Below are positions 27,945 to 37,774 of a DNA stretch of 64,000 nt, piece by piece. The notes under the pieces are model-generated. The model saw only the letters and a list, made by a program, of their open reading frames with translations, had not been told where the DNA came from and searched no databases. How positions within the stretch are numbered: position 1 is the stretch's first letter; each line of letters starts with the position of its first letter. The stretch comes from Streptomyces collinus Tu 365 (GTDB lineage Bacteria; Actinomycetota; Actinomycetes; Streptomycetales; Streptomycetaceae), in contig NC_021985.1 in NCBI RefSeq assembly GCF_000444875.1, positions 1,426,001 to 1,490,000 of the forward strand. The letters run 5' to 3'. Both the position numbers and the translations under genes were made by a program.

Positions 27945-30900
27945 TCAGCGGCGTCCGTCGTAGGGGCGGCCCGTGCGTTCCCGGCCGCGCCGCAGCTCGG
28001 TGCGGAGCAGCCGGGCCATCGGGTCGAGCAGGCGCCGCGCGAGGTCGTCCAGGTCGAGACCGGGGTCCTTCGGTGCCTCGGCGCGCTGCTCCGCGTTCTT
28101 GCCGGAGGCGGACGAGGTGGAGGACGAGCGCGAACGGCCGTGCGCCGGGGCTTTTTTCGCCGTGTCGCCCATGAGCAGGCCGGCGGCGGACGGCGTGGCG
28201 GCCGGTCGCGAACCTCCGCGGGCCCGGTCCCGCTCCGCCTTCGTCGTCGCGCCCATGAGCAGGCCTGCGCCGGTGGTGTCGGTGATGTCGCGCTGGACGG
28301 GGGTCGCCGTCCCGCCGCTCCCGCCGGTCACCGGAAGGACCACGGGGACGGGCTGAGCCGATGCCGGGGCGTTCGCCGGGCGGTCAGCGAGCTGCGGCGC
28401 CTGCGGGGCGGTGACCGGCAGGGATCGGGCCGGGACGGCGGGGGCCGGGCCGACCGGCCCCGGACCCGGCGGTGCGGGCCGGACGACCGGGACACGCTGG
28501 ACGGGGCTGGGGGAACCTGCCGGACCTGCCGAGTCGGCGCCTCGTACGCCCGGGTTCTCCCGTCCGGCGGGCGGCGCGGCCACGGCCCGCCGGACCTGAG
28601 GGGTCGCCGGGGCGACCGGGGACGGCCCTGGCGTCGGACGCCCGGGGTCGGCCTGCGGGGCAGCCGGTACGCCCGGCCAGCGCGCCGCCACCACGGGACG
28701 GCCGCCGGAGCGGGCGGCGACGGGCGGTGCCGCGCCTTCAGTGGCCCGGGTGCTCAGGGTGAGCGGCCGGTCGGGGAGCAGTTGGAGCGTGCGGGGTGCC
28801 GCCGGGCCGGAGGGCGCTCCGGGGCGGGTGACGGTGAGCGGGGGCGCACTGTGCGGCTGAGCGCCTCCGGTCGCCCCGGCTACGGCTCGGGCGACGACGA
28901 CCGGGCTCGGCGAACCAGGGCCCCGGGGCCGCTGCCCGCCGGACGAGGCCGGACCGCCGGACCTCGTACCGGGCAGTCGTACGTCTCCTGCCGGGCTTTC
29001 CGGGGTTACGGCAGCCGCGGGTGCCGCTGCGGACGGCATCACCAACGGCGTTGCGTGCCCGCTCCCGTGGCCCGCGCCCCCCGGCGACGCGGCGCCCCCG
29101 GCAGAGGAGTCGTCCGCGGAACGGCGCTGGACCACGTCGCCCGCCCCCAGCAGCGGCGCCTCCGCTCCGGCGGTGGCGGGCGTTCGGTCGCCAACAGTCG
29201 CAGACGGCAACGGAGTTGTGTGGGATTTGCCGCCCTGTGCCGGAGCACGCTGGACGGCGGGAGCGCGGGACGCGGTGGCGCCGGGCACATCAGCGCTGGG
29301 CGGCAGCGCGGACAGCGGAGCGCCCAGGCCGCCGCGCACCCGGGCGCCGTTGGGGGCGCGGTGGGCCGTTCCCTGGGCGCCGCCGCCGTATTCGTGCGGG
29401 CGCGAGGTGCCGGCCGTGTCGTCCGCCTGGCGCTGGACGACAGGCATCGCCGCGCCGGGGACGGTGCTTGAAGTGGGGGCGGTGGCGCCGGGCAGCTCGG
29501 CGCTGGGCGGCAGGGCGGACAGCGGAGCGCCCAGGCCGCCACGCACGCGGGCGCCGTCCGGGGCATTCTGCGCGCCGCTGTCGTGCAGGCGCGGCGTGTC
29601 GGCCATCTCGTCCGCCTGGCGCTGGACGACAGGCAGCGTCGGACCGGGCGAGGTGCCCGAACCGGGGGCGGTGGCGCCGGGCAGCTCGGCACTCGGCGGC
29701 AGCGCGGACAGCGGAGCGCCCAGGCCGCCACGCACGCGGGCGCCGTCCGGGGCATTCTGCGCGCCGCTGTCGTGCAGGCGCGGCGTGTCGGCCATCTCGT
29801 CCGCCTGGCGCTGGACGACAGGCAGCGTCGGACCGGGCGAGGTGCCTGAACCGGGGGCGGTGGCGCCGGGCAGCTCGGCACTCGGCGGCAGCGCGGACAG
29901 CGGAGCGCCCAGACCACCGCGCACCCGGGTGCCGCCGGAGGCAGCCGGCTCCGCCCCTTGCGCACCGGCCACGTCCGGGCCCTCCGCCTGACGCTGGACG
30001 ACAGGCAACGCCGGGCCGGACGCGGTGTGCGGCGCCGGAGCGTCCTCCGTCAACGGCGCAACGGAGTCGGGCAGTTCGCGCGACGGGGCGCCGAGAGGCG
30101 CGCGGCTCGGCTCGCTCGTGGCGGCGCGCTGTACGGCGGCGGTGGTGGCGTTGCCGGGTGCCGGAGTGGCGGCGGGCCGCAGCGCGGTGACGCGGCGTAC
30201 CGGTCCGGACATGCGCCGGGCGACAGTCAGGGAAGGTGCCACCGGGACGGCCCGGACGGCCGGGCCGGAAGGCGTACGGCCCCCGGAACCGGACGGCGCC
30301 CGCGACACGGGCCGGGACGCTCCACCGTCCGCGGCCGTGCCCGGGAGCACCGACACACGCCGTACCAGAGGAATCGCCGGAGCGGCCGTCGTCCGGTGGT
30401 CCGGGTCGGCGGGGGGCACGACCGGATCGGCACCCGGCAGCGCGGCACGCTGGACCGGCGGCGAGGACGGGGAGAGCGCGGCGGGGGATTCGGCGGACGC
30501 AAGGCCGCGGGTCTGGGGGGAGTCGCCCGAACTTCTCTTCGTCGCAGAGCTGTCGCCCCCAGAGCGCGCCACCGCGGGCTTTCGCCCGGGTCGACCGTCC
30601 GCCGCTCCCGTACCGCTCCGAGGAGAGCGTACGGCGACGGATGCCGGACTCCCGGCATCCGACGCACCGTCCGCCTCGTCACCCGCCCCCTCCGGGCGCA
30701 GCGCCCGGAGCAGCAGTGGGCCCCCGCCGGCCCGGGTGGCCTGCGGGGTGGCAGGACGGGCGACGCCGCGCACCAGACCGGTCGGGGCGGCGGACAGCAC
30801 CGCGTGGCCGAGACCCGAGTCGAACGACGGGTTCTGCCAGGAGGCGAGGCCCGCACGGAAGGCGAGCCCGTCGCTCACCCCGAGCGGGGAGCGGGCCACG

Positions 30901-31124
30901 GTGAGCTGCGGCGGCGCGGTGCGACGCCAGCCGCCGTCCCAGTCGCCGGGCACGGAGGAACCCCGGCCGCCGGGCTCGCCGCGGTCAGTACCGTCGCCGG
31001 CTGTGCCCCGGTCCGGGCCGTCGCCGGCCGGACCGCTCCCCGCGGCGCCGGAGCGGTCCGCACCCGGACGGCGTGCGGTGTCCGGCGCGGCGGCCCGGCG
31101 GCGCAGTCTGTCCCGCCATGCCAT
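27945..31124 (-). CDS. Large disordered repeat protein of the eCIS operon
   Basis: 1,059 residues, rich in Pro, Ala, Gly, Arg and Ser. There is no signal peptide and the only ordered-looking stretch is the C-terminus (DPGLDLDDLARRLLDPMARLLRTELRRGRER). It begins MAWRDRLRRRAAA 4 bp after the DUF6760 gene. About ten VQR tripeptides are spread through it. Near residues 380-610 a 63-residue unit (GARVRGGLGAPLSALPPSAELPGA and onward) repeats almost unchanged. It takes the place, between tube genes, where other systems have a tape-measure or scaffold protein. That role is inferred from position only; I know no functional assignment. Confidence 0.8.
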   Translation of the reverse strand: MAWRDRLRRRAAAPDTARRPGADRSGAAGSGPAGDGPDRGTAGDGTDRGEPGGRGSSVPGDWDGGWRRTAPPQLTVARSPLGVSDGLAFRAGLASWQNPSFDSGLGHAVLSAAPTGLVRGVARPATPQATRAGGGPLLLRALRPEGAGDEADGASDAGSPASVAVRSPRSGTGAADGRPGRKPAVARSGGDSSATKRSSGDSPQTRGLASAESPAALSPSSPPVQRAALPGADPVVPPADPDHRTTAAPAIPLVRRVSVLPGTAADGGASRPVSRAPSGSGGRTPSGPAVRAVPVAPSLTVARRMSGPVRRVTALRPAATPAPGNATTAAVQRAATSEPSRAPLGAPSRELPDSVAPLTEDAPAPHTASGPALPVVQRQAEGPDVAGAQGAEPAASGGTRVRGGLGAPLSALPPSAELPGATAPGSGTSPGPTLPVVQRQADEMADTPRLHDSGAQNAPDGARVRGGLGAPLSALPPSAELPGATAPGSGTSPGPTLPVVQRQADEMADTPRLHDSGAQNAPDGARVRGGLGAPLSALPPSAELPGATAPTSSTVPGAAMPVVQRQADDTAGTSRPHEYGGGAQGTAHRAPNGARVRGGLGAPLSALPPSADVPGATASRAPAVQRAPAQGGKSHTTPLPSATVGDRTPATAGAEAPLLGAGDVVQRRSADDSSAGGAASPGGAGHGSGHATPLVMPSAAAPAAAVTPESPAGDVRLPGTRSGGPASSGGQRPRGPGSPSPVVVARAVAGATGGAQPHSAPPLTVTRPGAPSGPAAPRTLQLLPDRPLTLSTRATEGAAPPVAARSGGRPVVAARWPGVPAAPQADPGRPTPGPSPVAPATPQVRRAVAAPPAGRENPGVRGADSAGPAGSPSPVQRVPVVRPAPPGPGPVGPAPAVPARSLPVTAPQAPQLADRPANAPASAQPVPVVLPVTGGSGGTATPVQRDITDTTGAGLLMGATTKAERDRARGGSRPAATPSAAGLLMGDTAKKAPAHGRSRSSSTSSASGKNAEQRAEAPKDPGLDLDDLARRLLDPMARLLRTELRRGRERTGRPYDGRR
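29290..30010. repeat. 189-bp in-frame tandem repeat inside the disordered eCIS protein
   Basis: The marker AGCGGAGCGC recurs at 29314, 29521, 29710 and 29899, giving spacings of 207, 189 and 189 bp. The two central 189-bp units are nearly identical; the outer ones have diverged. Each encodes one 63-residue unit ending in a VVQRQ motif. Near-identity at DNA level points to recent duplication or ongoing homogenisation. Limits are approximate. Confidence 0.88.
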
Positions 31125-31128
31125 GCGT

Positions 31129-31287
31129 TCAACCGCCTTCGTTCACGCGGGTGTTGATGCGGGCGATCTCGGCGACCCACTGCCGGCGCTCGTCGTGGGT
31201 CAGGTCGAGGATCTCCTCGCGCTGCCAGTGGAAGTGGTAGGCGATGTACGCGATCTCCTCCCGGAGCCGGGGAAGGGCGTACGTCAC
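31129..31287 (-). CDS. DUF6760 small eCIS protein
   Basis: 52 residues: MTYALPRLREEIAYIAYHF, then HWQREEILDLTHDERRQWV and a short polar end. This is the DUF6760 pattern found beside tube genes in phage-tail-like clusters; by size and place it resembles a phage tail assembly chaperone partner. The GTG at 31287 overlaps the upstream stop by 4 bp (GTGA), and the stop is 4 bp before the next ATG, so it is tightly coupled. It is easily missed because of its length. Confidence 0.85.
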   Translation of the reverse strand: MTYALPRLREEIAYIAYHFHWQREEILDLTHDERRQWVAEIARINTRVNEGG

Positions 31288-31781
31288 GATTCCCCCAGGC
31301 GCCCACCCGAGAGGTCGACCTCGAAGCCGCCCTCGCAGTGCGGGCAGGTCACCGCGGCGCGGGTGTGGCCCTCGCTGTTGACCCGGCGGTAGAAGTCCTG
31401 GAGGAACGCGACGTCGGTGGCGTACATCCGCTCCACGACCCCGGCGTGCACGTCCGTGATCGAGCCGATCCGGGTGATCACCTGGCTCAGCAGCACCACG
31501 CTCAGGTACGCCGGGTTCTCCTTGACCCGCAGGTCGATCTGGGGCCGCAGTTCGTCCCGGGCGGTGGCCAGGCGCATCGAGCCGTGCCGGTGCACCGTGC
31601 CGTCGTCGTCCACGTACCCGCGCGGCAGCTCGAACTCGAACTCCGTGCGCAGCCCGTGGTCCTCCCGGCGCGGCGGGGCGGCGGCCGGGGTGGCCGCCGC
31701 CTGCTGCTCCGATGTCTGGGCGGGCGCCGTCGCCTGGAGGATCTCCTCCAGGTTGCCCGCCGTGACCGTACGGCGCCTCAT
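31284..31781 (-). CDS. eCIS tail-assembly protein with CxxC motif
   Basis: 165 residues from ATG 31781, overlapping the tube stop by 4 bp. The N-terminal ~50 residues are Ala/Thr/Pro rich. The rest is a folded domain typical of the T4-gp19-associated assembly proteins (EFELPRGYVDDDGTVHRHGSM, RVKENPAYLSVVLLSQVI, ERMYATDVAFLQDFYRRVN, each cited in part). It ends with VTCPHCEGGFEVDLSGG, a half zinc-ribbon-like CxxC. The homologous genes sit between tube and DUF6760 in streptomycete eCIS loci. The exact assembly role is not established. Confidence 0.85.
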   Translation of the reverse strand: MRRRTVTAGNLEEILQATAPAQTSEQQAAATPAAAPPRREDHGLRTEFEFELPRGYVDDDGTVHRHGSMRLATARDELRPQIDLRVKENPAYLSVVLLSQVITRIGSITDVHAGVVERMYATDVAFLQDFYRRVNSEGHTRAAVTCPHCEGGFEVDLSGGRLGES

Positions 31782-32218
31782 TCGACGACGATCTCCTCGA
31801 ACGTGATCGTGACGGACTCGGTGGCCGGGGCGGACTCGCCCGCCTTCAGCGACGGGCCCTCCCACTTGGAGGCCCAGCCCTGCATCAGCTGGATGCGGCG
31901 GACCGTGTTGCCCTCGGTGTCCTTGATCTCGATGGTGAGGTTCTGCCGCGCGGTGTTGACGGCCCCGTTGTTCAGGGTCTCCTTGATCCACTTGGTGAAC
32001 TCGCTGCTCTGGTCGAGTCCCCGGGTGATCGTGATCTCGCCGGCCTGCCGCGCTCCGGGCTGCTTGCGGATGATCTGCTTGCCCTCGGCGCTGACCTGCT
32101 TGACCTCGACGACCTCCTCCTCGACGGTCAGCCCGCTGATCTCCTGGATCGACTCGACCAGGTAGCCACCGAGCTGCACGCCGAAGACGTGGGTGGAAAG
32201 AGCATCGCCCGTTGCCAT
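31778..32218 (-). CDS. eCIS inner tube protein (gp19-like)
   Basis: 146 residues starting MATGDALSTHVFGVQLGGYLVES, a standard eCIS tube subunit beginning. EEVVEVKQVSAEGKQIIRKQPG and ITITRGLDQSSEFTKWIKE are the conserved gp19-family blocks; the end FEEIVVE is typical. Hexameric rings stack to form the inner tube. It lies 34 bp downstream of the sheath gene with an AAGGTGA site, as expected for abundant co-production of the two polymers. Confidence 0.96.
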   Translation of the reverse strand: MATGDALSTHVFGVQLGGYLVESIQEISGLTVEEEVVEVKQVSAEGKQIIRKQPGARQAGEITITRGLDQSSEFTKWIKETLNNGAVNTARQNLTIEIKDTEGNTVRRIQLMQGWASKWEGPSLKAGESAPATESVTITFEEIVVE

Positions 32219-32252
32219 GACTGTCTGTCACCTTTCCTTGCTGACCCGCAGG

Positions 32253-33815
<1,563 letters not shown>

Positions 33816-34060
33816 GCTTGCTCCTTCACGTCCTTGCGGGCACCTGTGTCCAGGCCGAGTCTGCGGGGCGGGTGCGGCGGGCGGCAGGGACCCGGGGACC
33901 TGGTCGGGGGCAGGCCCGCTGCCTTTCCGTACCTCCCGCACGGACCGTCCGGACATCACCCGCCTTTGCCCTCGCACTGCCCGTGCGGACCTGGACGCCC
34001 GGTCGGCTCGTGCTGTCGACTGGGGGCTGCAGCAGAAGCGCGCCGACGAGGAGGCAGCAG
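33816..34060. promoter_or_regulatory. Divergent promoter region, sheath operon versus DUF4157 gene
   Basis: 245 bp with no gene between two well-marked starts (ATG 33815 minus, ATG 34061 plus). It must hold the promoter of the structural operon and that of the candidate cargo gene. I see no convincing -35/-10 pair or long dyad, so promoters are not placed. Confidence 0.55.
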
Positions 34061-35620
34061 ATGCAGAGGTCCGGACGGCGTACCGGGGAGACCGAGGCCG
34101 AGCAGCCGGTGCGCGGCGTAGCCGCCGCCCGACGGGAGACGTCCTCGGCCGGCGCCGCCGTCCCGCCCCCGCTCACCGCCGACGTGCTGCGGGCGGCGCA
34201 GGGCGGCGCGGGCAACGCCGCGGTGACCGGCATGATCGCCCGCCGCGCCCGACGCGCGCCCGCCCAGGAGCACGCCGGGGTGCACGAGGACGCTCACTCG
34301 GCGCATCAGCACGGCGCGGGACACCTCCGGGAAGCCGCGGCGCAGCCAGGCGCCGCCGACGCGGTGAACTCCGTGGTGCGGTCCGCCGGCAGCCGACTGC
34401 CCGCCTCGCTGCAGCGGGAGATGGAAGCCCGCTTCTCGGGCGAGGACTTCTCCGACGTCGCGGTCCACACCGGCGCCGCTGCCCGGCGTTCCGCCGAGGC
34501 GGTCGGCGCCGAGGCGTACACCACCGGCACCCGTCACATCGTGTTGCGCGGCGCGATCGACAAGAAGACCCTCGCGCACGAACTGGAGCACGTCCGCCAG
34601 CAGCGTGCAGGAGCCGTGGCCGGTACCGACGACGGCAGCGGCCTGAGCATCAGCGACCCCTCCGACCGGTTCGAAAGGTCGGCCGAACGCAAGGCCGAGC
34701 AGGTGATGCGGGGCGGAGCGGACGTCCAGCGCTCCGAGGACCACACCACCGACGCCGTGCACCGGACGACCGAGGCGTCGGCCGAGGTGCAGCGCATGCC
34801 CCCCAAGAAGAAGCAGTCGAAAAAGCCGGCGGGGGACAACCCACCCGCCGCAGCGGCCACTTCCTCGAAGACCGTGTTCGAGGAAATAATGGAGTACTTC
34901 GAGGGACGCAGCGAAGAATTCAAGGCAAAGAAGCAGAACGAGAAGGAGTACATCCTCGAACAGATCGGAATCGAACCCGGAGGGGATCTTTTCACGCTCG
35001 ACGAAGTAAAGAATGACGAGTCGATGCTGGACGCTCTTCTCGCGGAGATCGAAACCGCGAAACACGCGTCCGGCTTCGCGGGTACGGGCGGCGGCAGCAG
35101 TGACTGGGCGGCGAGCGCGGTCACTTCGGCACATGCGGACATGCGGGCGGACCATCCGATCTGGGGCGACAGGACGACCCTCCATCACAAGATCTCCCGT
35201 AGCGAGTTGGACGCTGTACTCGCCTCGGCCGAGAGGGACAGGGCGAACGCGAAACCGCTGTTCGAGTTCCTGGACGAGGTACGGGCGGTACTCGGCTCGA
35301 CCGCGGGGAACAAAAAAGCCCTGCACAACATGCCGGCCAACCTGGAAATGGGACCGGCGAGTGACACGAGGACAGGCGACCCGGGGTCCGGAAGCGACTT
35401 CAACTACACGCCTGAGGGCGCGATGACGCCACGGTCGAGCGAGTTGAAGGACGCACTGAGCTTGGCGAACGCGCCCGCCGTCGACTGGGGGGCCGTTGCG
35501 GACAAGCTGAGGGAGGCGCAGCGCCTTCACGAAAAGGAGTACGGAGGCGCGATACTCTCCCCGCCCGCCCTCGAACGGTGGGAGAAAGTGGGCGCCAAGT
35601 GGAAGAAGGCCTCCGACTGA
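34061..35620 (+). CDS. DUF4157 (eCIS core domain) protein with HNH-like C-terminus, candidate cargo
   Basis: 519 residues from ATG 34061, chosen for GAGGAGGCAGCAG just upstream. The N-terminal leader (AAQGGAGNAAVTGMIARR) and the DUF4157 domain (~112-217) include LPASLQREMEARFSGEDFSD and the metalloprotease-like motif HELEH at 173-177. Two VQR tripeptides (222-224, 243-245) and a Lys-rich hinge follow. The C-terminal ~250 residues include LHHKIS (374-379) and HNMPANLEMGP (422-432), resembling His/Asn motifs of HNH/AHH nucleases. DNA around 34860-35040 is only about half G+C. It lies on the opposite strand inside the eCIS locus. Cargo status and nuclease activity are inferences. Confidence 0.85.
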   Translation: MQRSGRRTGETEAEQPVRGVAAARRETSSAGAAVPPPLTADVLRAAQGGAGNAAVTGMIARRARRAPAQEHAGVHEDAHSAHQHGAGHLREAAAQPGAADAVNSVVRSAGSRLPASLQREMEARFSGEDFSDVAVHTGAAARRSAEAVGAEAYTTGTRHIVLRGAIDKKTLAHELEHVRQQRAGAVAGTDDGSGLSISDPSDRFERSAERKAEQVMRGGADVQRSEDHTTDAVHRTTEASAEVQRMPPKKKQSKKPAGDNPPAAAATSSKTVFEEIMEYFEGRSEEFKAKKQNEKEYILEQIGIEPGGDLFTLDEVKNDESMLDALLAEIETAKHASGFAGTGGGSSDWAASAVTSAHADMRADHPIWGDRTTLHHKISRSELDAVLASAERDRANAKPLFEFLDEVRAVLGSTAGNKKALHNMPANLEMGPASDTRTGDPGSGSDFNYTPEGAMTPRSSELKDALSLANAPAVDWGAVADKLREAQRLHEKEYGGAILSPPALERWEKVGAKWKKASD

Positions 35621-35683
35621 GGTCTTCCGTGTCGAGACCGGGGGGAGACGGTTCCGCCTTCTTCGGGCCCCGCCGCCCGCGTC

Positions 35684-37774
35684 TCAGGCGTCGAGGGCGT
35701 CCGCCAGGTAAGGCCCGAACTCGCCCTCCAGGACCAGCCGTCCCAGCTTGCGGTACTCCTGCGCGACGGCCCTCACCAGCTGCCGCATTCTGAGCGGGCT
35801 GCCGGACTCCGCAGCGAGGTAGGCCGCGGTCACCGCGCAGGCCCGGATGGAGCCGCCGGCCAGTTCGAAGCGGTCCGCGCAGAAGGCGAGGTCCAGGTCC
35901 TCGGCCCGGGGCAGCCGGTCGCCCAGGCACCGTTCCCACAGGGCGAGGCGCTGGCCGGCGTCGGGCACCGGGAAGTCCGCCACCACGTCCAGGCGGCGGG
36001 TGAAGGCCTCGTCCAGGTTGGCTCGCAGGTTGGTGGTCAGCACCGCGATCCCGTCGAACGACTCCATGCGCTGCAGCAGGTACGCCGACTCGATGTTGGC
36101 GTGCCGGTCGTGCGCGCCCTTCACCTCGGAGCGCTTGCCGAAGATCGCGTCGGCCTCGTCGAAGAGCAGCACCGCGTTGACCGCGGACGCCTCGGTGAAG
36201 ATCCGCTCCAGGTTCTTCTCGGTCTCCCCCACGTACTTGTCGACGACCGTGGACAGGTCCACCACGTACAGGTCCATGCCCAGGTCCGCCGCGACGACCT
36301 CGGCGGACATGGTCTTGCCGGTGCCCGACTCGCCGGCGAACAGCGCGATCACGCCGCGCCCGCGGCCGCCGCCGGGCCGCATCCCCCACTGCCCGAGCAC
36401 CTGCTCGCGATGGCGGGCGCGCAGCGCGAGTTCGCGCAGCCGCCGGTGAGTGGTCGGGGGCAGCACGAGGTCGTCCCAGCCGACTCCCGGCTCCACGCGG
36501 CGGGCGAGCCGGTCGAGCCCGGCGCCGTTCTGGGCCCGTACGGCGGTGCGCAGGTCGTCGGGGAGGACCGGGCGGCCCGCGAGGGTGGCCGTGCGGACCG
36601 CCACGTCGGCGGCGCGGCGCAACTGCCCGGAATCCAGACGGTGCGCGGCGACCGCGCGGGCGAGCTCATCGGCGTCGCCGGGCCCGGAGCCGTTGCCGAA
36701 GCCATGGCCAGGGCTGTCACCGGCGGCCCGGTCGAGGGCGTGCCGCCAACGCGCGGCCTGCCGCTCGGGAGTGGGCGCCGGCACGGTCAGGACCACGGGG
36801 GTGTCGGCAGCCCACAGCGGGTCCCAGCCGAGGGTGCCGTGCGTGAGCAGGGGAATCCCGCGCAGCGGCGAACACAACGCCCCCAGCGTGCGGGCCCGTT
36901 CGGCGGGTTCCCCGGGCAGTGCTTCCAGGGGGCCGAGGACGACCCCGGCACCCGTCAGGCGGGCTTCGAGCGCGGCCACGCGGGCGAGCGCCGGTACGTC
37001 GCCGGGGCGCCGGGCGAGTGCCGCTGCGTCCAGGACGAGCGGGCGCAGCCCGGCCGCGTGCAGGGCTGCTACGGCCAGCCCCTCGGCGTCGCCGCCCCGG
37101 CTGCGCAGTTGGACGAGGCCGGTGCCGGCCGCGGCCGCGGCCCGGTGGACGTCCGCCGCCTCGGCGGTCGGGTCCTCGCGGACCTCGCCGAGCACCCCGG
37201 CGAGCCGGGCATCGGGCTGCGCGCTCCCCAGGAGGTGTCCGGTGACCCGGTCGGGAACCACCAACACTCGGGACAGCGGAGGCCGTTCGGGCTCGGTGAC
37301 CTCCACCAGACCACTCGCGACCAGCGCCGCTCCGGGAGCCAGCCGGAAGCGCGCGGACGCCGCCCCCGCGAGCCCGCACAGCTCCAGGGCGAGCCCGACC
37401 GTGGGCCGACGACGCGTCAGGTCGTCGTTGAGGTAGCCGTAGAGCCGTTCGAACCGTGCGTCCAGGTCGGGCGCCACCGCGACGAGCAGCAGGTCCAGAT
37501 CCAGCGAGGACAGGCCGAACCGCACGGCGAGACCGCCGAGGACGGAGCCGGCCGGGGGATGCGGGGGTTCGTGAGCGGGTACGTCGAGGCCGCCCGGTTC
37601 GTCCAGGACGCGGGCGACTGCCTCGGGAGTGAGGTACTGGCCACGGTAGGGGTCGTCGGGATCGGGATCGGCGGCGCGCCGGACGGCCACCGCGTGCCGC
37701 ACCCGTTCCTCGACCATGCGGAGCCGCACCCACAGGTGCTCCACTTCAGTGACCGCCTCGGCAGTGTGCGTCAC
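35684..37774 (-). CDS. eCIS AAA+ ATPase (Afp15/Pvc15-like)
   Basis: 696 residues. The N-terminal half is a helical domain with no clear motif. The C-terminal AAA+ module has Walker A GESGTGKTMSAEV (~478), Walker B AVLLFDEADAIFGKRSEVKG (~530) and the arginine-finger region NLRANLDEAFTRRLD. It is thought to act in assembly or remodelling of eCIS particles, as its Afp/Pvc counterparts do. The ATG overlaps the cap gene by 4 bp. It is convergent with the DUF4157 gene (63 bp apart). Confidence 0.94.
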   Translation of the reverse strand: MTHTAEAVTEVEHLWVRLRMVEERVRHAVAVRRAADPDPDDPYRGQYLTPEAVARVLDEPGGLDVPAHEPPHPPAGSVLGGLAVRFGLSSLDLDLLLVAVAPDLDARFERLYGYLNDDLTRRRPTVGLALELCGLAGAASARFRLAPGAALVASGLVEVTEPERPPLSRVLVVPDRVTGHLLGSAQPDARLAGVLGEVREDPTAEAADVHRAAAAAGTGLVQLRSRGGDAEGLAVAALHAAGLRPLVLDAAALARRPGDVPALARVAALEARLTGAGVVLGPLEALPGEPAERARTLGALCSPLRGIPLLTHGTLGWDPLWAADTPVVLTVPAPTPERQAARWRHALDRAAGDSPGHGFGNGSGPGDADELARAVAAHRLDSGQLRRAADVAVRTATLAGRPVLPDDLRTAVRAQNGAGLDRLARRVEPGVGWDDLVLPPTTHRRLRELALRARHREQVLGQWGMRPGGGRGRGVIALFAGESGTGKTMSAEVVAADLGMDLYVVDLSTVVDKYVGETEKNLERIFTEASAVNAVLLFDEADAIFGKRSEVKGAHDRHANIESAYLLQRMESFDGIAVLTTNLRANLDEAFTRRLDVVADFPVPDAGQRLALWERCLGDRLPRAEDLDLAFCADRFELAGGSIRACAVTAAYLAAESGSPLRMRQLVRAVAQEYRKLGRLVLEGEFGPYLADALDA

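Noticed and set aside
29290-30010. CRISPR-like or satellite repeat array.
   Set aside because: The units are 189 bp, contiguous and in frame within a coding sequence, with no spacers and no cas genes.
33818-34060. Extension of the DUF4157 protein to an ATG at 33818.
   Set aside because: The extra 81 residues have no family match and would overlie the sheath ribosome binding site region; ATG 34061 has a much better Shine-Dalgarno sequence.
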